30,045 nucleotides of DNA from NCBI GenBank assembly GCA_011316305.1, contig SAUG01000031.1, positions 1-30,045 of the forward strand, read 5' to 3'. Of this stretch, positions 20,569 to 30,045 are shown piece after piece (the stretch's first letter is position 1; every line of letters begins with the position of its first letter). The notes under the pieces were generated by a model. It searched no databases and was not told the origin of the DNA. It was given only the letters and a program-made list of their open reading frames with translations. The position numbers and the translations under genes were made by a program. This DNA comes from Rusavskia elegans (lineage: Eukaryota > Ascomycota > Lecanoromycetes > Teloschistales > Teloschistaceae).

Positions 20569-22083
20569 CTATGCTCCGACCGCCTTATGTGCCCATGGAG
20601 TTGCTCCCAAAAACCAGGCCAGGAGTACTCCCAGAAAGAGTATGAAGATGAAGGACTGCTGAGTTGGTAAGGTCAGGTAAGGTACGCGGAGGGACGCCCT
20701 TCCTACAGCGATGTTCGGACCAGTCTCTATATCATTCACGAAGTGAGTGGAGCCTTACCTTCTTCTGTGCCATGCCCAGCATGATCATTGTCGGCAAGGT
20801 TGCTTAATTGGCCTGTGCCTTTTTCCCCATTACTTTCCCCGGCCAAGGTCGCTCTTATGTCAGAAGCCAGTTCTTCGACCCCAGACGTCTGTTTAGCATG
20901 TTGTAGTTTGACGAATTGCTCCCGAATCACTTCATAGAGGAAAGCATATTGCATGTCGCTTTGGACCATCATCATTCGTTGTTCCCGAAGTCGGTTGACT
21001 ACGTCATAAACCGGATCCTCGTCATTCGTTATGTCTGCAATGGCGCCAGACTCAATTTGAGCAAGAAGATACTCCATTGCGATGAAAGAACCCGATCGGC
21101 CAACACCGGCACTGCAGTGTATTATCCTGGGATTGCTGGGCTCAGGGTTCTTCTGCGCTGACAGCCTTAGAAGTTCGAATAACGCGGCACGGTCCTCGTC
21201 CTGGGGAACTTCGAAGTCGGGCCAGCCGGAGAAAAGCATGTGCCAGATGACTTTGCTATCATCGCCAAATGTCAGAAGCAGCTTCCGGATTGTCGACCTC
21301 GAGGCTTGGTCGAAGTAGACCTCGGAGGACTGAACGCTACCAGCAGGAGCGGATTCGGCGGGGTCAACAGGGTCGATGGAGATAGCTTCGGTCTGTTCAT
21401 CCAAAGGAAAGTACTGGAAGCATTTTTCTCGGCCACTTTCAGCAGTCTGGGTAAGCATGACGATGACGGCTACATCAGAAGTCTGTTGCCAGATCATATG
21501 CCAAAAGTGACTCAGTCCTGTCTGCTTGGGTCCTTGAGCCGCTATATAGGAGGAGACGACTCCGGTGCGTGGATCTTCCAGGGTGATAGGAGAGGCATTG
21601 ATGTAGTCGGATTCGCCTGGCGGAACGTGCAGACGGATGCGTGACTTATCCCACGGCTGAACATTCAAATAGCGGTTGCGCAACTTGGTCTGCTTGGTGG
21701 TATCTTGGGTCCAGTTCGAAGCTGGATCACGGCGACCCTCAGCAATGCGCAAGAGTTGACGGCATTCCAGATCCTGGAACTTGGTTCTAATTTCTGTCAA
21801 GCATCAGTCATTGACCAATGATATCAACGGCGTCATGCAGGTAGGCGTCGCCTATGCACGAGAGTCGAGGCAACGTACCAGCCGCTGATTGACGGAGAAA
21901 GGCAGGAACGCTAACATCGACCGAGGATGATGCTTGATCTTCTTGAGTTTTCAATGCCTTGGGCACTGGCGTTGGGGTACCCGAGCGTGAATTATTCGTG
22001 GAGCGTGCTCGTTTGGAAGCGGATCTCGTAAGACTGTCGACAAAAGGGGTTGTCATATTCACTCTTAAGGTGCTAACTGGCAT
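20569..22083 (-). CDS. Classical protein tyrosine phosphatase with C-terminal membrane tail
   Basis: Exons on the minus strand are 21879-22083, 20759-21793 and 20569-20702, giving 457 codons. The catalytic domain spans about residues 95-360: NRYLNVQPWD, the pTyr loop SDYINAS, the WPD loop (GWPDFEVP, Asp261), the P-loop HCSAGVGRSGSF with Cys295 and Arg301, and the Q loop VQSDMQYAFLYE. All catalytic residues are present. The open frame of exon 2 runs on to a TGA at 20736, but a strong donor (GAAG/GTAAGG) at 20758 and an acceptor (GCTGTAG) ending at 20703 define a normal 56-nt intron. Splicing in phase adds 44 residues with the hydrophobic run SFIFILFLGVLLAWFLGA and ends AHKAVGA. That resembles the ER tail anchor of mammalian PTP1B. 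The ATG at 22083 has poor context; the in-frame ATG at 22056 (A at -3) may be the real start, giving 448 residues. Confidence 0.85.
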
Positions 22084-23668
22084 CCAACACCCAGGGATGT
22101 CATGGAAGGGCCGTCATGGAAAGACCGAGATGTGGTGCTGCGCTTGATAGGAATTGGACTTCAACAAAGTACGAGAGCACTGGTGAGTGCTAAGGGCAGC
22201 TACACAGGAATATGCCCAAGCTCCTGGGCGAACCAACGACTGGATTTGACCTTTGCAGCAATGACTGTTGACGTAGCAATAAAGATGGGATTACTCTGAG
22301 TCACGGGCTTGTATTTTTTTTTTGCGTGAAACACTGTTCGTACAGGGGAGACACTACTGTCATGCGTGAAGTTATGAAGAAAGTGTTGTTTTCTCAAGGA
22401 TTCTCAATGTAGAACAGCAAGAGCACTCCTCGGGCTCGAACATGGCAGGACCAAGCGGAAGTCAAACACTTCGTACATACCGTGCTTGTGACCCCAATTG
22501 GAACCTCGTCCTGAGTGGCGACTGCCGGGATCATGGATGCTCGGGAGTGTTTTTCGTTCGCTCGCCACTTCCGACTCCAAGCTGCTAGATCTGAATGTTT
22601 TCCCCACTAATCCATCCTTTCTTATCAAAACATCACCAACCTTCAACCTTGCAATGATCACACGGCAGTAACACATTGCGAGCCAACCCGACAATTCAAA
22701 TGTGGCAGCTTCGCCTATTCGAGGTCTGTCTTCTCCCTCTTGCATACCCCCTACATATCCACCTACAGCTCGTTAATGCATCGCAGGTATGGCTTACCAC
22801 CAGGGTAAGTCTCAGCCATTCCTCGTTACGCTTGAAACACTCATGAAATTGGCCCTCGAAAGTTGTTGCGAAGCCCTGCCTTTCACAGGATGGTTCGTGG
22901 AGTCCACAAGAAAGTGCGCGAAATGCGCCATGGCCTCGATCTCGAGGAAATGGGAGGCACAAAGATAGACGGTCAGCCACCGGAGATGTTTCATCAAACG
23001 ACCTGTGTCACTGACCCTTACTGCTGTCCAAAGGCCCCGAGTCTACGACGTCGAGATTCCTACAGCATTTCAAGGATGAGATACGCGATCAGCTACGAGG
23101 GAACACCACAAAGAAGTGAGCGGGAAAAAATGATGAAAACGAATCGTCCGGACTGGGAGGAGTCTATGCAGTTTATCTGGCGTTGGTGCCTCCACAGGGA
23201 GGTCAAGGTTATATTACTATGGTGTAGTTGATACCCTCACAGCGTTTTACTGTATGACTTGTCTGACTTCTCGACCTTCTTTCCTATTGACTTCTGCATC
23301 TCCACGAACCACGGACTAAAAATTGGGCTTCTTCGACGTTCGTACCATGTCATTTGGCTCTCATTCCATCCGAAGATTGAGGACACTCAGAGCCCACGAA
23401 GATGCCTCATTGCCTCCAGGCTTGCGTCGTATTCATTCTTGAAGTGTACATTCACCTCTCCACTTTTTCAGAAAGTCAGTGGTCGAGGTACGAGGGCTGT
23501 TTGAAGTTGTCTTGTTTCCGCCTTTTCCCGTTGGGCTCACGTCATCGTCGCATTGCGGAAAGTAGGTAGCAAATGAATAGTTACTCTCGACATGTCTTCA
23601 AATCCTTGGATTACTCTTTGTTGTAATACCATCCCTTTAGATTTCGATTCCTCGAGCTTACCACACAT
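22084..23668. other. Gene-poor gap of about 1.6 kb
   Basis: I cannot support a gene here. The left part is presumably the phosphatase promoter and contains a run of ten T at 22314-22323. Small open frames exist but match no family I know. One at 22789-22968 (+, 59 codons, beginning MAYHQGKSQPFL) has two CxxC-like cysteine pairs (SCCEA, RKCAKCAM). Another at 22863-23231 (+) has 122 codons. Both could be chance or remains of a lost gene. The last 150 bp would include the promoter of the decayed reductase. Confidence 0.5.
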
Positions 23669-24969
23669 ATGCCATCAGCCATCGTCACCGGTGCTACAGG
23701 TATGGTCTCCCATATCGTCGTCACGATGACGGCAAAGCTCATCAGCATCAGGCATCTTGGGTCGCGAGATAGTGGCCGCGCTCGGAAAGGACCCTGGAAC
23801 GTGGCAGACTATTCACGCTCTATCGCAAAGTCAAAAGGAGAGCTATCCGCCTTATGTCAAACATGACTTCATCGACCTGGCTGGGGACGCCAAAGCGATG
23901 GCAAAGCAGCTCCAAGGTATCGAGGCCGTGTATGTCTTCTTTGCAGCTTGTCTCCAAAGAGACTCCGAGCAAGAAAATTGGGACGTCAACGGTAGGATCC
24001 ATATCGAAGCAATCCATCGTCCGGACTGATATAGGCGAAGCAGCTACGCTCAAGAACTTTCTGGGCGGTCTGGAGATCACTGGCGCTATACAGAAGCTCA
24101 AGCCTGTCATCCTCACAACAGGTGCGAAGCAATACGGTGTGCATCTCGGCCCTCCAAAACAACCCATGGAGGAAAGTGACCCATAGATTGAGGGCCCTGG
24201 CGACCACCAAACTTCTACTACAACCAGCAAAGGATTCTTGCCGATAAGCAAAGCATGCTTCATGGGACTGGGTAGTCACGTATCCGAACGATATCATTGG
24301 AGTTGCAAAGGCAATTTCATGAACCTTGGAACCTCCATTGGTATTTATGCCGCAGTATCCAAGGAACTCGGCGGACAGCTAGTATTCCCAGGAAGCGAGA
24401 CGTTCTACACATGCTTCGACTGTTTCACACCCTCCCGCTTGCACGCTCAATTCAATCTTTGGGCAGCTATGGAGCCCAGATGCAGCAACCAGGCATTCAA
24501 CGTCGTCAATGGGCGACACGGAATCTTGGCAGAGCATGTGGCCCAAGATGGCAAATAGGTTTGGCTGCAAAGTGCCTGCAAATCAATTCGATCTGCCTGT
24601 GGACAAAGATGCAGGCAGCGTCATGGATCTAGCACCTGGCCGAAGCGGCGGCTGAACTTGGTCTCCAAAGGCAAGGTCGCCCCTGGCAAGGTAGAGCAGA
24701 GAATCGATTAAATCAAGTGGAGCCAACGATCCGATGTCAAGAAAGTATGGGAACAGCTTGCGGCTCGAGAGGGCTTGGAGAAGGACGGACTCGAGAAAGC
24801 GACTTGGGGATTTCTGGGTTTCGTGCTTGGTCGGAACTACGGTATCGTTCTGTCGATGAGCAAAGCCAGACGGTTGGGTTCGAATGGATATATCGATACT
24901 TGGGATTTGTTGTCGGAATGCTTTGATGAATTGGAAAAGGAGAAGATTTTGCCGAGGACTACCCAGTAG
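23669..24969 (+). pseudogene. Decayed PRISE-type short-chain reductase (SDR) gene
   Basis: The first three exon parts (23669-23699, 23752-23991 and from 24035) still splice cleanly and encode an intact Rossmann start: TGATGILG across intron 1, HDFIDLAG, YVFFAACLQ and LTTGAKQYGVHLG. This pattern belongs to NAD(P)-dependent reductases of the progesterone 5-beta-reductase/iridoid synthase-like group. A TAG at 24184-24186 replaces the Trp expected after ESDP. Downstream the homology continues but jumps frame near 24199, 24269, 24308, 24514 and 24641, and meets a TAA at 24709-24711. Family motifs are still legible piecewise: PPNFYYNQQ, VVTYPNDIIG, NFMNLGTSIGIYAAVSKELG, AFNVVNG, and a C-terminus ending in a TAG at 24967-24969. 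Translation would stop after 140 residues, which lack the active-site Tyr region. High residual similarity suggests recent loss. Confidence 0.85.
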
Positions 24970-25170
24970 GGATTGTTGTTCAATTTCCTTAGCGGATCCC
25001 GTTAGTTGTTGTTTGTATCTCTCCGCCAGTGGGTATAGGAAGTCTCCGGAGATTCCGGTCCATCCAAGGTAGCCCATATGGAGTTTGACGCATTCGTGTT
25101 GTGGAACAGATGTGGAGGTCTTCAGTGGTTATCATAGATTGTCACCAACATAGCCTATCGTACAGTATCG

Positions 25171-25832
25171 TCATTTTTTCCCATCTACAACATCATCGCC
25201 AGCGCCCGCACTGCTCGGAGTCAGCCTTCCATCCCCTTCAGCACTTGATCCGTCGCCAATGTCAACCACTCCTGTCTCTTGTGCAACGCTAGGCCCCAAT
25301 TCCAAATCTTGCCCTTCTGCGTCTTGCGGAACCATACCATAGCCTTTTCTTCGCCGTCGCCGATCCAGCATCCGTTTGTGGTAGAGACTACATAGCGCCA
25401 GAGCAGAGAGCGAGCCTAGAATGTTGGCTGCAACGTTGATGGGGTCGAAGGGACGGCCATTGGGTAAGACCAGTTGAAGCGCCTCAGAGCCTATGCCCAA
25501 CGTAAAAGTGATGGCAATGAGAGTATAGTTGAGTAGACGCCGGCGGGTAGTATCGAGAATCCAGTAGAAGGTAACCTGGAAGAGAAGTCAGAGACGTTGT
25601 CGATTCCACCGAGTTGTGAGGTGGGACAACCGTAAGGAGGAAGAAGGTTATCAAGTGTAGGAACTGAGGGTTGACTTGAGGTATCTGCATAGAGCTGAGT
25701 CGCAGGTAGGCTGCTAGAAGTAAGAGCACGGTGAAACCACCTGTTCTCCGCCATCAGCAAGACTCCCAGAGCCTGGTGAGGGCCAAGATCGGATGGAGTT
25801 TACCTACCGGCAAAGGGATATCGCACCCTCAT
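25171..25832 (-). CDS. VanZ-like small membrane protein
   Basis: Exons on the minus strand are 25808-25832, 25631-25740 and 25171-25575, giving 179 codons. The first coding exon is only 25 nt (MRVRYPFAG); splicing leads into GFTVLLLLAAYLRLSS. Four membrane segments follow the VanZ layout: FTVLLLLAAYL, LHLITFFLLTVTFYWIL, YTLIAITFTLGIGSEALQL and INVAANILGSLSALALCSLY. The motif GSEALQLVLPNGRPFDPINVAAN (given here only as the SEALQ and RPFDPINVAAN parts) is the signature of the family. A basic RRRRRKGYG stretch and an acidic, disordered tail end the protein. Bacterial VanZ gives low-level teicoplanin resistance; the role of the fungal relatives is not known to me. Intron 2 has an atypical donor (GTTGTC). 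The gene is divergent from SPT7. Confidence 0.8.
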
Positions 25833-26246
25833 CTTTGGGAGTTACGAATCGATTGGAGGTACAAGGCCACTGCTTGCCTCATCGGCGCAAGACATATCAG
25901 ATCCGAAATGCGAGGTCTCAAGCAGCTCCCAATAATGAAGGTCGCAGAGCGGGACCGCGGCTAAAAGCGTCGACTAGTACGGGTAAAATGCTTGGCTTCA
26001 CTCTATTGCGAAACCTCCTCAACGGCATGTTAACGATTGTTAAGGAAAGCGACCAACTTTGCCATCAGCTTTACAGCCACCACCATCGCTTTTGATGCTA
26101 ACAACCCCTTTATCCATCTCCGCTACCTTTTAGCTATCGATCCATGTCATATTTACGGCAACGCGACGCTTCAAGCAGGCCCAAGGCCACTGCTTCCGCC
26201 GTCACCTACAACACGGGGAGCACCCCCCCTGCAGAGGGGCACTAAC
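25833..26246. promoter_or_regulatory. Divergent VanZ-like-SPT7 promoter
   Basis: These 414 bp separate two divergent start codons. The stretch must hold both promoters and the SPT7 leader. The SPT7 frame stays open upstream to about 26037 but without an ATG. I see no clear motif or repeat. Confidence 0.55.
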
Positions 26247-29200
26247 ATGTCGGCGCCCAGGAACGTCCATCACGTCCACCATAACCCCAATCCCTTCGAT
26301 GCTCTGCACGTCAATGGCTATCATCTTCATCGTGGCGCCTCTCGCACCCCCAATCGACCTCTTACTCCGCTTCCCTCAACTCATTCCGCCGCTACGACAG
26401 ATGCTGATCCAGGCCAGGAAGAGGACCCCAAGGTTTCCTTCTTCGCTGCCCTTCTTCGACGCAATGAAGCTAGGCTGGAAGCGCTATATGGTTGCAAGGA
26501 TGGCGAAGAGGTCCACGAGTCCTCGACCGACGCTGCGGAACTGGAGGAGGAACGACAAGATGATGCGCCCCAGACCGTCACAGCTCCTCCAAAGAAACCA
26601 GCCCGGACTATAGACGAAGACGATTATGATGACTCCGAGGGCGAGTACGACGAAGATTCCGCCGATGCGTCCCCTCTCAAGGCCAAATCAACCGGCCCTC
26701 TCCCCGTGACAGCGCTGTCGTCGGCGCCCATGGTTAGACACATATCTTCAACATCGATGCAGGCCATCGCAAAACAGGCACCGCCGGCCGTATCGAACAA
26801 AACTTCCGAAGACGCCCGAAAGAAGCTGGAGCAGGACAAGAAAGAAACCGAAGATGCTGCCAAGCGAAGTTTCCACACCTTGTTCTATTCTGCCGAGAAC
26901 GATCGCGATGCCATGTCTGACCAGAAGAAGCTCGAAGAATCGGAGCGTCAAGTGGATGTGGAGATGTCAGGGCAGGGGAATTCCGGGACCCCCTCGAGCA
27001 ATCCTGCAACGGGTAATGGACAGCAAGGGACATTGAGCCAAACCAATCTCGGAGCTTCGAGCCTGACCCTGAAGCATCTGATTGCCCGAATTGATATGAA
27101 GCGAGATAAAGTCGTAGCTTCTGACCTGGAGCTTCGGAGTCTGATGAGCGAGGTCCGCAAGAACAGGAGTAAATGGGCAAGTGAGGATCGAGTCGGCCAG
27201 GAGGAGTTGTATGAGTCTGCAGAGAAGGTTTTGAATGAGCTGAAAGCAATGACTGAGCATTCGACCGCATTTCTGCAGCGAGTGAACAAGCGAGACGCTC
27301 CTGATTATCACGCCGGTAAGAATAAGCCGGAAAAGGCTTTGTGCAGAACGATACTGATTCGCGCTCGCAGTGATCAAACAGCCTATGGATCTGGGAACGA
27401 TGACCAAAAAGCTCAAGGCCGTCCAATACAAGTCCAAGGAGGACTTCGTCACAGATCTGAATCTCATCTGGTCAAATTGTCTCAGGTACAATCAGAATTC
27501 AGAGCACTTCTTACGTCGTCACGCCCTTTTCATGCGCAAGGAGACCGAAAAGCTTGTACCGCTTATCCCGGCGATCATTATCCGTGACAGAGCCGAAGTC
27601 GAAGCCGAGGAGCGCCGTCAGCATCAAGCTGAAGTTGACATCGATGGTGGTGAGGAAAGCGATGATGAACCAATCATCTCGTCGAGAGGTCGAAAGGCCC
27701 CTGGTAAGAAGGCAAAGAAGGGCTCTACTGCCCCACGAAAGGCGCCAGCTGGCAATTCTGAAAATGCTCCTCCATCAGAAGGGAAACCCCTCAATCAGCA
27801 CTTGGCACCAAACGGTCTGGGCTCCAACCTGAAGAATGAAAATTTAAGAGCAGAATCAGAAGCCGCGACCGAGAGAAGCCATACAGACCCTATCACACCA
27901 CCTCCTGGTATCAATGGAGTGCATATCAGTAATTCATCCCAACTGGACCTCGATTCCATGGATATCGATGGTGCCGAGTCACTTGTCAACGGTGCTGCTG
28001 TACCCACCGCAGAGGCCCAGCGAGAAGTTGAGTACGAAGATGCTGGGTTCAAGATCTGGAAGCAGGTTACTAAGAAAGACCGTGCGCGGGTAACGGCAGA
28101 ACGACATCGCCTTTTCAAGGGTAACGAAATCAACGAAGATGAGCCTGCTCTGTTACGTACGAAAGCTGGCATGAGGAGCTGGCTCAAAAAACAGAAGCAA
28201 GCAATACTGGAAGGCGCTGCTGGCCGGCGAAGAGCTGAAGCTGCCGCAAAGGAGACCGAAGAGGCTGCCCCGAGCGGAGAAACACTAGCAGAGGGAATAG
28301 AAGGTGAGGAGGAGAGTGTATTGCCTGATTACTATGACATGATGTCAGCCATTCCGGACCTTCCAGACCGCCTTCGCTGGATCGAGAAAACCCCAGGAGT
28401 GGTGGAGGATGCTTCTGACGAGTACCTGCGTGTGCTACCTCAAGGCCTCTTCACCGCGCCAGAAAGCAGTTTGGTCAAGAAAATAGGGGACAACATGAAA
28501 CAGTTGCAAGCAACACGCAAGATTTGTTCGAAGATAGCGGTAGTCAAGCAGATGCAGATACAATCGCAGGTAAAGATTAGGACACACGTGGATCCTTTTC
28601 GCAGCGATACTAATCGATCGATAGATGTACCATGGTCAATTTCAGAAGGTTGACCCTGCTCCACTCGTCGAGCAAGATGTTGAGGCTCACGTCATGAACG
28701 ACGGCGGCCCAGTAGTGAGCCCTGAGGTCGTTCGAGCAGCTCTCAAACGTTCCGTAGGCGAGATATTTTTCCATACTGGATTCGAAGAATTTCAACCCTC
28801 CGCATTGGATGCAGTCACAAGCCTTGCAAGCGACTTCTTTATCAAGATCAGTAAGACCTTGGCCGATTATGCAGAGACGCCAAAGGTACCGGTGCCGAAA
28901 GCCGTTCCCAGCGGTCCTGGTCAAGTTGAGGTAGTATGGAAAGAACGCTTCACTCAAGAGGAAATGATTCTGCACACATTGCATGAGAATGGTTCTGATC
29001 TTGAAGCCTTGGAAAGTTACGTCAAAGACGACCTCGACCGCAGTGGGACAAAGATGGTTCAGATGCAAGACAGGATGAAGGCTCACTTGGCCGATCTTCT
29101 GCGTCCAGCCCTGACCGATGCCGGACCTGACGGCTCGAACGCTTTCAACGACGGCAGCGAGCAGTTCGTCAGCGGCGATTTTGCCGATGACTTCGGTGAA

Positions 29201-29995
29201 GATTTCTTCGGCTTCCGAGAATTAGGTCTTGACAAGGAGCTTGGTCTAGCTTCACTGGCTGTGCCCTTACATCTTCTGCAAAATCGCATGCATAGTGCTC
29301 ACCAGTCACAGAACCAAAGGTACAGTTCACCTCCACTACAGCTCTCTGTCACGCGCACATCATTGACCATTGAATCTAGCAACATGTCCTCCAACCTGCC
29401 ATCGGCCCTGCCGCCACCCGCCCCATTGACACCCATCACAGTCGACAATATCGACAACCAAATCGGCCTCGTCCAGCAATTCTTCCGTGACAAACTAGCG
29501 GCCAACAACAACAAACCCCTCATCGAAGACGACGACCTCCCACAAAAACAACGCTTCCCCAAACCTCGCCTCCCGCCCACGGGCAAAATCAGCAGCCCCC
29601 GCAAACGACCCGTTCGCGAACCAGGACCAGGCAAGGGCCATCCGAGGAAGAAAATGAAACTCAACAATGGAGACGCCACTGCGACTGCGACTGCGACTGC
29701 GACTGCGACTGCGACTGCGACTGCGACCGCGGCTGCGACGGAGAATACCAACGTCAATAAAAGCCCTGTGGGGAAATTGAAACTGGAGCCGCCGAATCAT
29801 ACTCCTGCCACTACGACAACGAACATGAACGGCGATGATATTGCGGGCGTGGATGCAGTCGGGAAAGAAAACGTGCAGCAGAAGATCCTGAGCAAGGAGA
29901 AGGGGAAAGAGAAAGAGAAAGAGAAAGAGAAAGAAAAGGAGAAGGAAATGGTAAACGGAGGCATGATCTCACCCGAGAGTCTAGAAGCAACGTAA
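26247..29995 (+). CDS. SPT7: SPT7, bromodomain and histone-fold subunit of SAGA
   Basis: Exons 26247-27315, 27371-28569, 28625-29319 and 29380-29995 join to 1192 codons (1212 if the 60-nt third intron is kept). Spt7 is a scaffold of the SAGA coactivator and pairs by its histone fold with a TAF10-type partner. After an acidic disordered N-terminus comes the Spt7 helical region ([13 protein letters not shown]). The bromodomain is about residues 320-420, with [17 protein letters not shown] at the splice join and the acetyl-lysine Asn397 in NCLRYN. A basic/acidic linker and a conserved [18 protein letters not shown] block follow. The histone fold is about 785-840 ([19 protein letters not shown]). 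The conserved C-terminal stretch has [24 protein letters not shown]. The end is low-complexity, with Ala-Thr and Lys-Glu repeats. The ATG at 26247 is the first in the open frame and has A at -3. Confidence 0.93.
29675..29740 (+). repeat. Hexanucleotide microsatellite coding for Ala-Thr repeats
   Basis: GCGACT occurs seven times in perfect tandem (29681-29722), flanked by GCCACT before and GCGACC after. It encodes nine Ala-Thr pairs in the SPT7 C-terminal tail. The hexamer length keeps frame whatever the copy number. Confidence 0.9.
29894..29950 (+). repeat. GAGAAA hexamer repeat coding for Lys-Glu run
   Basis: Alternating AAG/AAA and GAG/GAA codons give a charged Lys-Glu tract near the SPT7 C-terminus. 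The central GAGAAA units are perfect, and the ends are degenerate (GGG, GAAAAG). The DNA is pure purine over about 60 bases. Confidence 0.88.
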
Positions 29996-30030
29996 ATATG
30001 CATTGATGCAAATCCGATGGTCTTGGGGAC

Positions 30031-30045
30031 ATATATATATATATA
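30031..30045. repeat. AT dinucleotide repeat cut by the right edge
   Basis: Alternating A and T run from 30031 to the last base, just after the SPT7 stop. The full length is not visible. Confidence 0.8.

Noticed and set aside
20736..20758. Ending the phosphatase at the TGA at 20736
   Set aside because: A good splice donor precedes it, and the next exon encodes a clear membrane segment in the right phase.
22699..22934. Possible secreted protein beginning MWQLRLFEVCLLPLAY with one intron
   Set aside because: The start looks signal-like and a donor and acceptor exist, but the downstream text is low-quality and matches nothing; too weak to list.
24876..24885. GGGTTCGAAT, resembling a tRNA B box
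   Set aside because: It lies within the reductase remnant's reading frame, and no A box or cloverleaf can be drawn around it.
26037..26246. In-frame upstream extension of SPT7
   Set aside because: The frame is open for 70 codons before the chosen ATG but begins at TTG and has no ATG; it is probably leader sequence.
26734..27426. 230-codon ORF on the minus strand inside SPT7
   Set aside because: It is the longest antisense frame here, but its composition is that of a shadow frame and it crosses the SPT7 bromodomain exon and intron.

Overview
This window looks like nuclear DNA of a filamentous ascomycete (Pezizomycotina). Genes are dense and sit on both strands. They carry many short introns (43-85 nt, GT...AG, mostly 45-67 nt), and the proteins are most like fungal orthologues. 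I cannot name the species; Dothideomycetes or Eurotiomycetes would fit. I rebuilt exon-intron structures by hand from reading frame, splice signals and family conservation. Every multi-exon gene below, apart from the decayed one, closes in frame.

Layout: (1) 309-2045 (+), AMSH/Sst2-type K63 deubiquitinase. (2) 2232-2804 (-), COX20, and 3136-9992 (+), POL2 (DNA polymerase epsilon catalytic subunit), divergent across a 331-bp promoter that holds three TCGCGT hexamers exactly 10 bp apart. (3) 10613-12528 (-), CCT7; 13062-16623 (-), KAP121/PSE1 importin; 17265-19439 (-), a four-CBS plus PB1 protein with a C-terminal membrane anchor. (4) 19713-20263 (+), RPS26 (eS26), divergent from the CBS/PB1 gene. 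(5) 20569-22083 (-), a protein tyrosine phosphatase whose last exon, easily missed, encodes a membrane tail. (6) 22084-23668, a gene-poor gap. (7) 23669-24969 (+), a PRISE-type short-chain reductase gene with several frameshifts and stops. (8) 25171-25832 (-), a VanZ-like membrane protein, divergent from (9) 26247-29995 (+), SPT7, the bromodomain/histone-fold subunit of SAGA.

Most genes are core cell machinery: replication, chaperonin, nuclear import, ribosome, SAGA, cytochrome oxidase assembly and ubiquitin removal at endosomes. They form no evident pathway cluster. The accessory part is about 22.1-25.0 kb, where the gap and the decayed reductase lie. I found no transposon, CRISPR array, rRNA or tRNA.

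Points most worth a second look: the helically phased MBF-like sites upstream of POL2, the hidden tail-anchor exon of the phosphatase, the reductase decaying only in its 3' part, two introns that keep the frame open if retained (CBS/PB1 and SPT7), and a shared AACCCTAA octamer upstream of CCT7 and KAP121.
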